Below are positions 1 to 7,521 of a stretch of DNA of 8,663 bases, piece after piece. The stretch covers positions 1-8,663 of the forward strand of contig JAEDKI010000073.1 in NCBI GenBank assembly GCA_016295895.1, in the 5' to 3' direction. The position numbers and the translations under genes were made by a program. The stretch's first letter is position 1, and every line of letters begins with the position of its first letter. This DNA is from Clostridiaceae bacterium. Its GTDB lineage: Bacteria > Bacillota > Clostridia > Oscillospirales > Acutalibacteraceae. Below the pieces are notes generated by a model, which saw nothing but the letters and a program-made list of their open reading frames with translations, did not search any database and had not been told where the DNA came from.

Positions 1-2735
1 GCAAATTTGACACATCGGCGGCAGGCGAAAACAAACTTGTCAGCTATAAAATCACGGGTCTTTCGGGCGCAAACAGCGGCAACTACAAGCTTGCATCAGG
101 CACGGAAGGAACCTCAAACGGCACTATAGCCAAGGCACCCATTACGGTTACCGCTCCCAAGACAACGTCGGTTGTTTATGACGGCGAAATCAAGTCGGTT
201 AATGTTCTTGCTTACTCAAACGGAATTTACTATAACGATTATACCGTTAAGTATATCGCCGAGGACAGCACCGTAACCGAAGATCCCGTTAATGTCGGCA
301 AATATAAAGTTGTTGTTGAGCTTACAGACCCCGACAACTTCACAATCAAGAATACGTATGATTCAACACTTGTCATCAAGTCTGCAACTCAGGATGTATT
401 CACCATTGAAGGCATACCCGACAGCGTAACCTACGGCGACAAGTTTGAGCTTCAGACCGCAGGCGCACAGGAAGGCGGCAAGATCACTTATACGGTTTCA
501 GGCGTTGACGCAAACGGAAATCCCGTCAATAACGCAAAGCTTTTAACCGAAAACGGCAAGACCTATATTGAAATCACGGGCATGGGCACGGTTACCGTTA
601 AGGCAACTTCAACTCTTGCCAACTACAACGACAAGACCGCAATGAGAACCTTCACGGTCGGCAAGAGAACACTTGCCGTTAAGGCAACTCCCGTTTCAAA
701 AATATATGACGGAACAAATGAAGTTGCCGTTACCGTAACGCTTGACGGACTTCTTCCCGGCGACGAGGGAATCACCGCAACCGCCAAGGGCGTTGTTGCA
801 ACTCCCGACGCAGGCAAGGCAAAGACGGTATTCATCAATGATATCGTTCTTTCGGACGGCAGCAAATATAAGCCGGCTATCACCTCAACTCAGGCAAATG
901 TTGACATTGAAAAGCGCACCGTTACGGGCTTTGAAATAATTGCCGAGGATAAGGTTTATGACAAGACCACCGCCGCAAACGCAACCGTAACGGCTGTTAA
1001 CGGCGTGCTTGATGCGGATAAGGAATATGTAACGGTTATCGGCTCAGCTCAGTTCGACACCAAGGACAGAGGCGAAAACAAGACGGTTACATTCACCGCA
1101 ACGGGTCTTTCGGGCGACAAGAGCGGAAACTATGTTCTTGCCGACAATGCAAAGACCGCAACCTGCAAGGCAAGCATCGTTGCCGCTTCTCCCAAGGATT
1201 TCTACATCAGCGGTCACTATTCAGATGTTACCGTCTCCGAGCAGTTCAAGCTCAGAGCCTTCTATGCAAATGAAGTTACCGATGTTGAATGGTCGAGCAG
1301 CGATGAATCCGTTGCAACCGTAAATGCACAGACGGGCGAGGTTACCGTTGTCGGCGCAGGCGATGCGGTCATTTATGCGGCAATTGACGAGGGCTACGGA
1401 CTTGATCCCGCTCAGTTCCCGCTTCACGCTGTCAAGAAAATCATTCAGCTTTACTCAACTCCCGATGAGCTTATCAAGGCTTATAACGGCAGAGTCCAGA
1501 TTCCCGAAATTCTTTCACCCGATGAGGACTTTGTTCCCACCGAGGATAATGTTATTCTGACTTTCGTTTGCGAGAGCGGCGAGGATACCGATTTTGCAGA
1601 TCCCATCAACGCAGGCAAATATAAAGTATATTATGATATAGCGGATAACGAATTCACGGGTTCGGGCTACCTTGATATGGTTATCAACAAGGGCACAATA
1701 GTTGTCAAGGCTTCGGACATTGAGAAAACCTACGGCGAAGCTCCCGTTTATGCTTATGAAATCACAACGGGCGCAGACATCGAAAGAGCAACCGAGGAGG
1801 TTGACGCCGTTGTCGGCTACATCAGCGACGGAGAGCCTGCAACCGCCCCCGCAGGTGAATATGATATCAACATCACCTTCAAGTCAGCAGAAAATGATAA
1901 CATCAGATTCTATGCAGATGAAACGGCAGGCAAGCTCACCGTTAATCCCGCTCCGCTGACCCTCAGCGTTAAGGATGTTCAGCGTGAATACGGCTTTGAA
2001 AATACAGCTCCCGAATATGAATACTCGGGCTTTGTTAACGGCGAGGATGCAAGCGTTCTCTCAGGCGAGCTTAAATTCAAGTATGACAGCTCAATAACCA
2101 AGGATTCGCCCATCGGCGAGTATGAGGATGTCATAACGGTTGATACCCTTGCAACAAGCGGAAACTACGCAATCACGGTTGCTTATGCGGACGGCGAGGG
2201 CGCAGACCTTTCAATCGTTAAGGTATCCGTCGAAACAATATCCGATCCTCTTGACGGTATTACCGAGGAGAATGTAAATTCCGACGATGAGCAAACAATC
2301 AAGGATGTTATTGAAGAGCTTGGCGGCTTCACTCCCGAAAATGAAGAGGAGCAGAAGCAGCTTGACGAAGCTCTCGAAAAGTGCAACAAGCTTCTTGATA
2401 AGATTAACGAAACGAGAGAAGCTCTCAATAAAATTGATTCTGACGCTTCAATCCTTGATTTCGACAGAGCAACGGCTTTCTGGGAGGACGATATCAAAGA
2501 TTTCATCGGTGAGATCGACGCTCTTCTTGCAACCGATAATCTGAGCCCCTCCGAGATTACCAAGCTCGGCGAATACAAGGCTCAGGCAGAAAAGCTCATC
2601 GGAATCATCAACAATCCCGTTATGTATCTTTCATGCAGATTCTTCTATCTCATTTGGGATTGCTTAATCTGGAAATACGACTTTATATCGGATTTATTTG
2701 TTGATGTCATTATTTCCATATCCAAAGCCTGCTGA
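1..2735 (+). CDS. Large YDG/MBG/BIG2-repeat surface protein, C-terminal part (5' end outside window)
   Basis: The reading frame is open from base 3 to the TGA at 2735 (910 visible codons), so the ATG at 582 is internal and the true start lies left of the window. In order the fragment shows: the end of a YDG-type module (3-143); an MBG-like stretch with VYDG and VGKYKVVVE; an Ig-like stretch (about 390-660) with TYGDKFEL and GTVTVKAT; two tandem YDG modules (663-911 and 912-1178), each opening with KRT and containing KIYDGT or KVYDKT; a BIG2 module (about 1197-1400) with WSSSDESVATVNAQTGEVTV; a module with NAGKYKVYY; and two MBG_2-like modules (about 1690-2225) with EKTYGEAP and QREYGFENTAPEYEYSGF. 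An acidic, probably helical, stretch rich in Glu, Leu and Lys follows (2240-2610), then a hydrophobic aromatic tail. These module families are typical of secreted adhesins and cell-surface proteins; the actual ligand cannot be read from the sequence. No LPxTG motif is present at the C-terminus. Confidence is high for the module class and low for biological role. Confidence 0.85.
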   Translation, partial: KFDTSAAGENKLVSYKITGLSGANSGNYKLASGTEGTSNGTIAKAPITVTAPKTTSVVYDGEIKSVNVLAYSNGIYYNDYTVKYIAEDSTVTEDPVNVGKYKVVVELTDPDNFTIKNTYDSTLVIKSATQDVFTIEGIPDSVTYGDKFELQTAGAQEGGKITYTVSGVDANGNPVNNAKLLTENGKTYIEITGMGTVTVKATSTLANYNDKTAMRTFTVGKRTLAVKATPVSKIYDGTNEVAVTVTLDGLLPGDEGITATAKGVVATPDAGKAKTVFINDIVLSDGSKYKPAITSTQANVDIEKRTVTGFEIIAEDKVYDKTTAANATVTAVNGVLDADKEYVTVIGSAQFDTKDRGENKTVTFTATGLSGDKSGNYVLADNAKTATCKASIVAASPKDFYISGHYSDVTVSEQFKLRAFYANEVTDVEWSSSDESVATVNAQTGEVTVVGAGDAVIYAAIDEGYGLDPAQFPLHAVKKIIQLYSTPDELIKAYNGRVQIPEILSPDEDFVPTEDNVILTFVCESGEDTDFADPINAGKYKVYYDIADNEFTGSGYLDMVINKGTIVVKASDIEKTYGEAPVYAYEITTGADIERATEEVDAVVGYISDGEPATAPAGEYDINITFKSAENDNIRFYADETAGKLTVNPAPLTLSVKDVQREYGFENTAPEYEYSGFVNGEDASVLSGELKFKYDSSITKDSPIGEYEDVITVDTLATSGNYAITVAYADGEGADLSIVKVSVETISDPLDGITEENVNSDDEQTIKDVIEELGGFTPENEEEQKQLDEALEKCNKLLDKINETREALNKIDSDASILDFDRATAFWEDDIKDFIGEIDALLATDNLSPSEITKLGEYKAQAEKLIGIINNPVMYLSCRFFYLIWDCLIWKYDFISDLFVDVIISISKAC
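663..1178 (+). repeat. Two tandem YDG modules in the surface protein gene
   Basis: Two consecutive modules of 83 and 89 codons (663-911, 912-1178) begin with KRT, carry the YDG/YDK signature near their start and end in a beta-strand leading to the next module. A third, truncated copy is at 3-143: its TGLSG-NSGNYKL segment matches TGLSGDKSGNYVL of the second module. At DNA level the 16 bases ACGGGTCTTTCGGGCG occur identically at 54-69 and 1101-1116, so the copies are related by duplication. Confidence 0.75.
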
Positions 2736-2816
2736 ACCGAAACACAGGTTGCAATCAAAGAATACGAATAATCTGTACCGCAAATAAGCCAAAATAAAAA
2801 AGAAACGCAAATGAAA

Positions 2817-2862
2817 CAAGCAGGCAACATCCAAAGCGGATGTTGCCTGCTTGACTTTTATT
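2817..2862 (+). terminator. Intrinsic terminator of the surface protein gene
   Basis: CAAGCAGGCAACATCC (2817-2832) and its exact reverse complement (2838-2853) form a perfect 16-bp stem with loop AAAGC, followed by a T-rich but interrupted tract (2856-2862). It lies about 80 bases after the stop codon at 2735. The imperfect T tract is the only weakness. Confidence 0.8.
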
Positions 2863-2903
2863 GTGCTTTATTACCGGAAATCACCGTAATTTGTGCGTTT
2901 TCA

Positions 2904-2923
2904 GGCGGGAGCAAGCCCCTGCC
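2904..2923. repeat. GC-rich imperfect palindrome, possible dispersed intergenic repeat
   Basis: GGCGGGAGCAAGCCCCTGCC can fold into a hairpin with one mismatch and one G-T pair in an otherwise AT-rich intergenic stretch, and is followed by CTACCG. GC-rich hairpins of this kind are often dispersed between genes in Clostridia, but only one copy is seen here. The remainder of 2736-3063 (2863-2903 and 2924-3010) shows no ORF, RNA gene or further structure that I can support. Confidence 0.3.
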
Positions 2924-3016
2924 CTACCGTTTCGGAAAAATCAACCGCTTTACAACCGTATTTATAAATAAAAAAGCAATTAATTTATAAAAAACTCTTT
3001 TATGTTAAGAAATATA

Positions 3017-3025
3017 TGGTATAAT
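3017..3025 (+). promoter_or_regulatory. Extended -10 promoter for the alpha-galactosidase gene
   Basis: TGGTATAAT gives a perfect -10 hexamer (3020-3025) preceded by the TGn extension. The -35 position with 17-base spacing (2997-3002, CTTTTA) is poor, as is common for extended -10 promoters. An AT-rich tract lies just upstream (2955-2995). The start of transcription would be near 3032, giving a short leader of about 30 bases. I see no convincing catabolite-repression operator. Confidence 0.65.
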
Positions 3026-3063
3026 GGCACAGAAAGCAAAAATAATCGTTCTTGGAGGTCATT

Positions 3064-5241
3064 ATGCCGATAATTTATAATGAGAAAAACAAAACATTCA
3101 AACTGGATACCGACAATACGAGCTACATAATTCAGGTTTATGAAGAAAACTATCTTTTGAACCTGTATTACGGCGATTTCATCCCCGACTGCTTTGTGCC
3201 CGGCAGGGATAAGAGAACGCCCAACGCATCCTTCAGCCCTGCAAACCCCGTTATCGGAGAACACGGCTTTTCGCCCGATACTGCACCCATGGAATTCGGC
3301 ACAAGCGGTGCGGGAGATTTCAGAATATCTGCGCTTGAAATCCGCAATTCAAACGGTGACAGCGTCACGGATATCCGTTACTGCGGTCACAAAATATATG
3401 ACGGCAAAAAAGAAATCCCCCAAATGCCCTCAAGCTATGTCAACAGCGACAGCGAAGCGCAGACTCTTGAACTATATGCAAAAGATGCGGTGACGGGAGC
3501 CGCCGTGACGCTCTATTATTCCGTTTTCCCGAAATATGATATTATTGCAAGACGCATCCGTGTTACGAATGAATCCCCGAAAAAAATGAGAATTGAAAGA
3601 GCTTTCAGTCTGTGCCTTGACCTGCCCGATATGGATTATGATATGATTTCTCTTTACGGTGCACACGCCAAAGAAAGAAACGCCGAACGCCGTCCCCTCG
3701 CCCACGGAATTCAGGGAATCGGCAGCCGCAGAGGTGCTTCAAGCCATACGCAGAATCCGTTCATGGCATTGGCGCAAAAAGGAGCAGACGAAGAGCACGG
3801 CAGTGTTTACGGCTTTAATTTTGTCTATTCGGGCAACTTTTCGGCACTTGCCGAATGTGATTTCAACTGCACGACAAGGGTTATTATGGGCATCGACCCC
3901 GATACCTTTTCGTGGGAGCTTGACGGCGGTGAATCTTTTGATTCTCCGGAAGCAATAATGGTCTATACCTCACGGGGAATCGGAGAAATGAGCCGTCTTT
4001 TGCACAGATTTTATAATAACAATCTGATAAGAGGCCGCTATAAAACCGAAAAAAGACCGTTGCTTATTAACAGTTGGGAAGCGGCATACTTTAATTTTGA
4101 CTCAGATAAGCTTGTAGCTTTTGCAAAGGAAGCAAAAAAATTAGGCGTTGAAATGCTTGTTATGGACGATGGATGGTTCGGAAAGCGAAACGATGACACA
4201 TCCTCGCTCGGGGACTGGTTCGTTAACGAAGAAAAGCTTCAGGGAAGCCTCGGCGATTTAATCAAGCGTGTAAATAATGAGGGCTTAAAGTTCGGCATAT
4301 GGTATGAGCCTGAAATGATTTCTCCCGATTCCGACCTTTTCCGTGCGCATCCCGATTGGTGCGTTCATGTTGAAGGCAGAGAACCGATGCTCGGCAGAAA
4401 CCAATATGTGCTTGATGTGTCTCGCAAGGATGTCCGTGACAACATCTGGGAGCAGATGTATAAAGTGCTTTCAGAGAATAACATTGAATATCTTAAATGG
4501 GACTTTAACAGAAATATCTGCGACGCAGGCTCGGCGCTTCTGCCGCCCGAACGCAAAGAGGAATTCTTCCACCGCTTTATTTTAGGCACATATGATCTTA
4601 TGAACAGGCTCGTTACAGCCTTCCCGAACATTCTCTTTGAAAACTGTTCCGGCGGAGGCGGACGCTATGACCCTGCCATGCTTTGCTATTCGCCGCAGAT
4701 ATGGGCAAGCGACAACACCGACCCGATTGAAAGGCTGTATATTCAGTTCGGCACCTCGATGTGCTACCCTGCTTCATCCATGGGAGCGCATGTTTCCGCA
4801 TGTGACCGCACGGGATACGGCACAAAATGCAATGTTGCAAGGTGGGGAACCTTCGGGCTTGAGCTTGACCCCACAAAGCTTACCGACGAAGAAACGGAAA
4901 TTATCCGCAATCAGATAAAGGATTATCACAGGAATTATGAGCTTGTGAACAGAGGAGACCTCTACCGTCTTATTTCCCCGTTTGAAAACCCGTACAGGGC
5001 GGCATGGCAGTTTGTATCACCCGACAAATCACGGACAATGTTCACCCTGGTTACAATGCGCAGGGAATTCCGTCAGCACCTGATAGTCAAGCTTCACGGT
5101 CTTGACCCCAACGCTTATTACAGAAATGAAGAAACGGGAGATGTATTTTCCGGAGCACTGCTTATGAATGCGGGTCTTGTATTGACACATATCGCCGAAA
5201 AATCAGGTGAAAGCGTTGTAATCTGTTTCGACAAAATCTAA
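3064..5241 (+). CDS. Alpha-galactosidase, glycoside hydrolase family 36 (group I type)
   Basis: The product (725 residues) should release terminal alpha-1,6-galactose from melibiose, raffinose and stachyose by a retaining mechanism. The size fits the 720-750 residue bacterial GH36 group. An N-terminal beta-sandwich domain covers about residues 1-330, a (beta/alpha)8 barrel about 335-640, and a short beta-rich C-terminal domain follows. Family motifs seen: WEAAYFNF (from W338), MDDGWFG (367-373), KWDFNR with the nucleophile D480, CSGGGGRYD (528-536) and WASDNTD with the acid/base D550. There is no signal peptide, so it acts in the cytoplasm on imported oligosaccharides. The ATG at 3064 is chosen because GGAGG (3054-3058) lies 5 bases upstream; an in-frame TTG at 3052 overlaps that ribosome binding site and is unlikely. 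No sugar transporter or regulator is adjacent, so it appears to be a single-gene transcript. Exact substrate range is inferred from family only. Confidence 0.95.
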   Translation: MPIIYNEKNKTFKLDTDNTSYIIQVYEENYLLNLYYGDFIPDCFVPGRDKRTPNASFSPANPVIGEHGFSPDTAPMEFGTSGAGDFRISALEIRNSNGDSVTDIRYCGHKIYDGKKEIPQMPSSYVNSDSEAQTLELYAKDAVTGAAVTLYYSVFPKYDIIARRIRVTNESPKKMRIERAFSLCLDLPDMDYDMISLYGAHAKERNAERRPLAHGIQGIGSRRGASSHTQNPFMALAQKGADEEHGSVYGFNFVYSGNFSALAECDFNCTTRVIMGIDPDTFSWELDGGESFDSPEAIMVYTSRGIGEMSRLLHRFYNNNLIRGRYKTEKRPLLINSWEAAYFNFDSDKLVAFAKEAKKLGVEMLVMDDGWFGKRNDDTSSLGDWFVNEEKLQGSLGDLIKRVNNEGLKFGIWYEPEMISPDSDLFRAHPDWCVHVEGREPMLGRNQYVLDVSRKDVRDNIWEQMYKVLSENNIEYLKWDFNRNICDAGSALLPPERKEEFFHRFILGTYDLMNRLVTAFPNILFENCSGGGGRYDPAMLCYSPQIWASDNTDPIERLYIQFGTSMCYPASSMGAHVSACDRTGYGTKCNVARWGTFGLELDPTKLTDEETEIIRNQIKDYHRNYELVNRGDLYRLISPFENPYRAAWQFVSPDKSRTMFTLVTMRREFRQHLIVKLHGLDPNAYYRNEETGDVFSGALLMNAGLVLTHIAEKSGESVVICFDKI

Positions 5242-5259
5242 AATAATATCAGAATAAAG

Positions 5260-5303
5260 AAGCAGGAATCCATGACACACAGTCGGGATTTCTGCTTTTT
5301 TGT
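5260..5303 (+). terminator. Intrinsic terminator of the alpha-galactosidase gene
   Basis: AAGCAGGAATCC (5260-5271) pairs with GGATTTCTGCTT (5286-5297), a 12-bp stem with one G-U pair. Inside the loop GAC (5274-5276) can pair with GTC (5282-5284). The T run 5296-5302 follows directly. It starts 18 bases after the stop codon. Confidence 0.9.
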
Positions 5304-5334
5304 AACATTTATCAATAGGATATGTCCCGGAATG

Positions 5335-5363
5335 TTGACAACTGAGAGAATCGGATATATAAT
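5335..5363 (+). promoter_or_regulatory. Perfect consensus sigma-A promoter
   Basis: TTGACA (5335-5340), a spacer of exactly 17 bases and TATAAT (5358-5363): both hexamers match the housekeeping consensus without a mismatch. Transcription would begin near 5370, leaving a leader of about 43 bases before the ATG at 5413. It lies just downstream of the alpha-galactosidase terminator, so the small gene that follows is an independent unit. Confidence 0.9.
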
Positions 5364-5373
5364 TGATTAAAAG

Positions 5374-5391
5374 TTCGTGCTCGTGCACGAA
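5374..5391 (+). promoter_or_regulatory. Hairpin/palindrome at the 5' end of the small-gene transcript
   Basis: TTCGTGC (5374-5380) and GCACGAA (5385-5391) form a 7-bp stem with loop TCGT. Within it TCGTGCACGA (5381-5390) is a perfect 10-bp palindrome. It sits immediately after the predicted transcription start, so it could be a repressor operator or a 5' stabilising hairpin. No factor can be assigned. Confidence 0.4.
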
Positions 5392-5412
5392 AGGCGAAAC
5401 GGGAGTGAAACA

Positions 5413-5685
5413 ATGGCGATAACCGCAAAAGAAATCGCTCCGCTTGTCATAAAAGCCCGTGACGGTTCTCAGAGAACCTTTATCACCGATGAAAAGGTTG
5501 AAGACAAGGCGATTCCGCCGCTTCCCGAAGCGAAGCTTACCGAGCGTAAAATCTGCATTTCGGAGGAGGACGGCGCACCGTTAAATTACGGAATTGACAC
5601 CAACGGAAATGTTAAAATGAAAATAACTCTGCCCGCAATGTCCTACAAATGGTATGTTCTTCGCAAACCAAGCGAAGAAAGCTGA
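5413..5685 (+). CDS. Unrecognised 90-residue protein
   Basis: I do not recognise this family. The ATG at 5413 is preceded by GGGAG (5401-5405) at a normal distance; an in-frame GTG at 5377 would lie within the leader hairpin without a ribosome binding site and is rejected. The product is soluble, without signal peptide or membrane segment. A charged N-terminal half (ITAKEIAPLVIKARDGSQR, then a PPLPEAKL linker) precedes a C-terminal half that looks beta-rich (NVKMKITLPAMSYKWYVLRK). That ending resembles the last strands of beta-sandwich domains at the C-termini of several glycosidases. It could therefore be a small stand-alone domain or a remnant, but this is a weak inference. It has its own consensus promoter, suggesting it is expressed. 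Codon use resembles the neighbours. It converges on the met operon, with a shared hairpin between them. Confidence 0.65.
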   Translation: MAITAKEIAPLVIKARDGSQRTFITDEKVEDKAIPPLPEAKLTERKICISEEDGAPLNYGIDTNGNVKMKITLPAMSYKWYVLRKPSEES

Positions 5686-5719
5686 TTTTTTCTGCACAGA
5701 TATTGCTCTTTCATAAGTC

Positions 5720-5759
5720 AAGCGGCTTGTGTCGGAAATTGAACCGACGCAAGCCGCTT
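5720..5759. terminator. Hairpin between convergent transcripts, probable bidirectional terminator
   Basis: AAGCGGCTTGTGTCGG (5720-5735) and CCGACGCAAGCCGCTT (5744-5759) form a 16-bp stem with one T-G pair and an 8-base loop. It lies 35 bases after the small + strand gene and 17 bases after the stop of metI on the - strand, so it can serve both. T tracts on either side are short and interrupted, so efficiency is uncertain. Confidence 0.7.
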
Positions 5760-5776
5760 TGAATTATTCAATAATA

Positions 5777-6481
5777 TTATCTTTTAAGGCGCTTATCCGA
5801 TTTGGTTGCAAGGCGGGTTCCGATGCTCTGGAAAATCTGAACGAGAGCAACAAGCAGAATAACCGCCGCAAGCATGATTAGATATTTATAGCGGTAATAA
5901 CCGTAGTTAATGGCTATTTTGCCCAGACCTCCGCCGCCGATTATGCCGCTCATTGCCGAGTAGCTCAGAACGGTGGTGATTGCGATAGTGATGTTTGAAA
6001 TAAGCGAGGGAACGCTTTCGGGAATCATAACCTTAACGATGATTCTCATGGGCGATGCTCCCATGCTCTGCGCCGCCTCAATGATATTGGGGTTAACCTC
6101 TCTGAGACTGCCCTCAACGAGCCTTGCAACGAACGGGAACGAAGCGATAACAAGCGGCACTATTGACGCCGTTGTTCCGACAGCCGTGCCGACAATCGCT
6201 CTTGCAAGAGGAAAAGCCATAATCATCAGAATCAGGAACGGGACAGAGCGCAGAAGATTGATAACGACATTCAGCACATGCATGAAGCCTTTCGGAAGCG
6301 GAAGAACGCCGTTCTTTTCACCGACAACAAGCAAAACACCGAGCGGCAATCCGAGAATAATTGCGAATGCCGTTGAAACGACTGTAACATAAACGGTTTC
6401 CCATGTTGCAAAAAGGAATTCGTTTTTAACTATTTCAAGCATTTCTGCAAAAGCCTGAGAAGAAAAAATCTTATCAAACAT
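5777..6481 (-). CDS. metI: Methionine ABC transporter permease MetI
   Basis: This 234-residue inner-membrane protein forms, as a dimer, the translocation channel of the MetNIQ importer. About five hydrophobic segments are visible (roughly residues 28-53, 68-97, 104-120, 155-180 and 195-218), matching MetI topology. The cytoplasmic coupling loop carries the EAA signature (EAAQSMGASP, E135-A137 with G141), which docks on the ATPase MetN. The tail SGIIGGGGLGKIAINYGYYRYK is characteristic of the family. The ATG at 6481 overlaps the last 8 bases of metN (ATGTTTGA), so translation is probably coupled. It is the last gene of the operon. D- and L-methionine are the usual substrates of the family; related importers can carry other sulfur compounds. 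Confidence 0.95.
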   Translation of the reverse strand: MFDKIFSSQAFAEMLEIVKNEFLFATWETVYVTVVSTAFAIILGLPLGVLLVVGEKNGVLPLPKGFMHVLNVVINLLRSVPFLILMIMAFPLARAIVGTAVGTTASIVPLVIASFPFVARLVEGSLREVNPNIIEAAQSMGASPMRIIVKVMIPESVPSLISNITIAITTVLSYSAMSGIIGGGGLGKIAINYGYYRYKYLIMLAAVILLVALVQIFQSIGTRLATKSDKRLKR

Positions 6482-7490
6482 CGTCGGTCACCTCCTCAAC
6501 AGCTACATCGGGCACGGTCTGCAAATAATTAATTGCCCTTTCAACCTCTGAGTCCCCACCCGGGATACCCAGAAGCATGTTTCCGTAAGCCCTGTCGCCT
6601 ATGCTCTTTGTTGAAGCCGCCATAATGTTGGCGGTTATATTCTCTTCAATTGCCATTTTGGAAATAAGCGGAGTTGAAGCGGCTTTTGCGCCGTTGAAAA
6701 CAACTCTGATGCGTCTTTCACCGTCAGAGGGAGGGATGATTTCATCTGTAGCTCCCAAATCAGGGAAAACAAGGCGGCGTGCGGCATCGGATTTCGGAGC
6801 AGAAAAGACATCGCTGACCTTCCCCTCCTCAACAACCTCGCCGTTATCAAGAATCGCAACCCTGTTGCAGATTTCTTCAACAACGCTCATCTGATGGGTG
6901 ATAACGATAACGGTTATTCCTAAATTACGGTTGATTTCCTTAATAAGACCGAGAATGGAATGCGTGGTTTTCGGGTCGAGAGCGCTCGTTGCCTCGTCGC
7001 AAAGCAAAACCTTGGGATTGGTTGCAAGCGCTCTTGCAATGGCGACCCTCTGCTGCTGACCGCCGGAAAGCTGAGCCGGGTAAGAATTCGCCTTATCGGG
7101 CAGACCGACAGTCTCCAGCAGTTCCATCGCTTTTTTCTTGGCTTCAGATCTTTTTACGCCCGCAAGCTCAAGCGGAAAACAGATATTTTTAAGGCAAGTT
7201 CTCTGCATGAGCAGATTAAAGCCCTGAAAAATCATTGTGATACTGCGTCTGGCGGAGCGAAGCTCTTTTGCACTCAGAGCGCCCATGTCGCAGCCGTCAA
7301 TCAAGACCTTTCCCTCGGTCGGTCTTTCAAGCATGTTAATACAGCGGACAAGAGTGCTTTTGCCTGCGCCGCTCATGCCGATAATGCCGTATATATCACC
7401 GTCATTAATGGTGAGGTTAACATTTTTTAGAGCCTCAACCGTTCCGTCGGCAACGCTGAAGGTCTTTGACAAATTCTCTATTTTTATCAT
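6474..7490 (-). CDS. metN: Methionine ABC transporter ATPase MetN with C-terminal NIL domain
   Basis: This 338-residue cytoplasmic subunit powers import by MetI. It has Walker A GMSGAGKS (38-45), the Q-loop Q89, signature LSGGQ (141-145), Walker B with catalytic glutamate LLCDEA (162-167, E166) and the switch histidine H199. After a linker, residues from about 263 onward (RIRVVFNGAKAAS, then NITANIMAAST and YGNMLLGIPG) form a NIL/C2 domain; in E. coli MetNI this domain binds methionine and causes transinhibition when the cell is replete. The ATG at 7490 is chosen because GGAGG (7502-7498) is 7 bases upstream. A TTG at 7508 would add six residues (MPGGSA) encoded by the ribosome binding site itself. 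The gene starts 31 bases after the metQ stop and overlaps metI by 8 bases. All catalytic motifs are intact. Confidence 0.96.
   Translation of the reverse strand: MIKIENLSKTFSVADGTVEALKNVNLTINDGDIYGIIGMSGAGKSTLVRCINMLERPTEGKVLIDGCDMGALSAKELRSARRSITMIFQGFNLLMQRTCLKNICFPLELAGVKRSEAKKKAMELLETVGLPDKANSYPAQLSGGQQQRVAIARALATNPKVLLCDEATSALDPKTTHSILGLIKEINRNLGITVIVITHQMSVVEEICNRVAILDNGEVVEEGKVSDVFSAPKSDAARRLVFPDLGATDEIIPPSDGERRIRVVFNGAKAASTPLISKMAIEENITANIMAASTKSIGDRAYGNMLLGIPGGDSEVERAINYLQTVPDVAVEEVTDDV
6488..6496 (-). promoter_or_regulatory. Full-length ribosome binding site for metI inside metN
   Basis: On the - strand the site reads AGGAGGTGA, an uninterrupted complement of the 16S rRNA 3' end, with GGAGG 9 bases before the metI ATG. 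It is embedded in the metN codons for VEEVTD, so the end of metN is constrained by both coding and initiation. Confidence 0.85.
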
Positions 7491-7521
7491 TGCTGAACCT
7501 CCGGGCAATTTTTGTTGTTTC

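Noticed and set aside
2183..2578. 131-codon Ser-rich ORF on the - strand opposite the surface protein stalk
   Set aside because: The Ser/Leu richness comes from reading Glu/Lys/Ala codons in antisense; no start signal is seen.
2645..2830. 61-codon ORF on the - strand starting inside the terminator stem
   Set aside because: Its start lies within a 16-bp terminator hairpin and it overlaps the end of the surface protein gene; no ribosome binding site.
2941..2958. Possible catabolite-control (cre) site, AACCGCTTTACA, upstream of the alpha-galactosidase promoter
   Set aside because: The spacing between the CG core and the CA end is off by one and the left half does not match the consensus.
5973..6392. 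139-codon ORF on the + strand opposite metI
   Set aside because: It is a shadow of metI, with no ribosome binding site and no recognisable protein features.
6960..7430. 156-codon ORF on the + strand opposite metN
   Set aside because: It is antisense to the conserved ATPase motifs of metN; its composition is that of a reverse-strand shadow.
7506..7508. TTG start for metN adding six residues
   Set aside because: The added codons are the ribosome binding site of the ATG at 7490, and the resulting extension (MPGGSA) has no family support.
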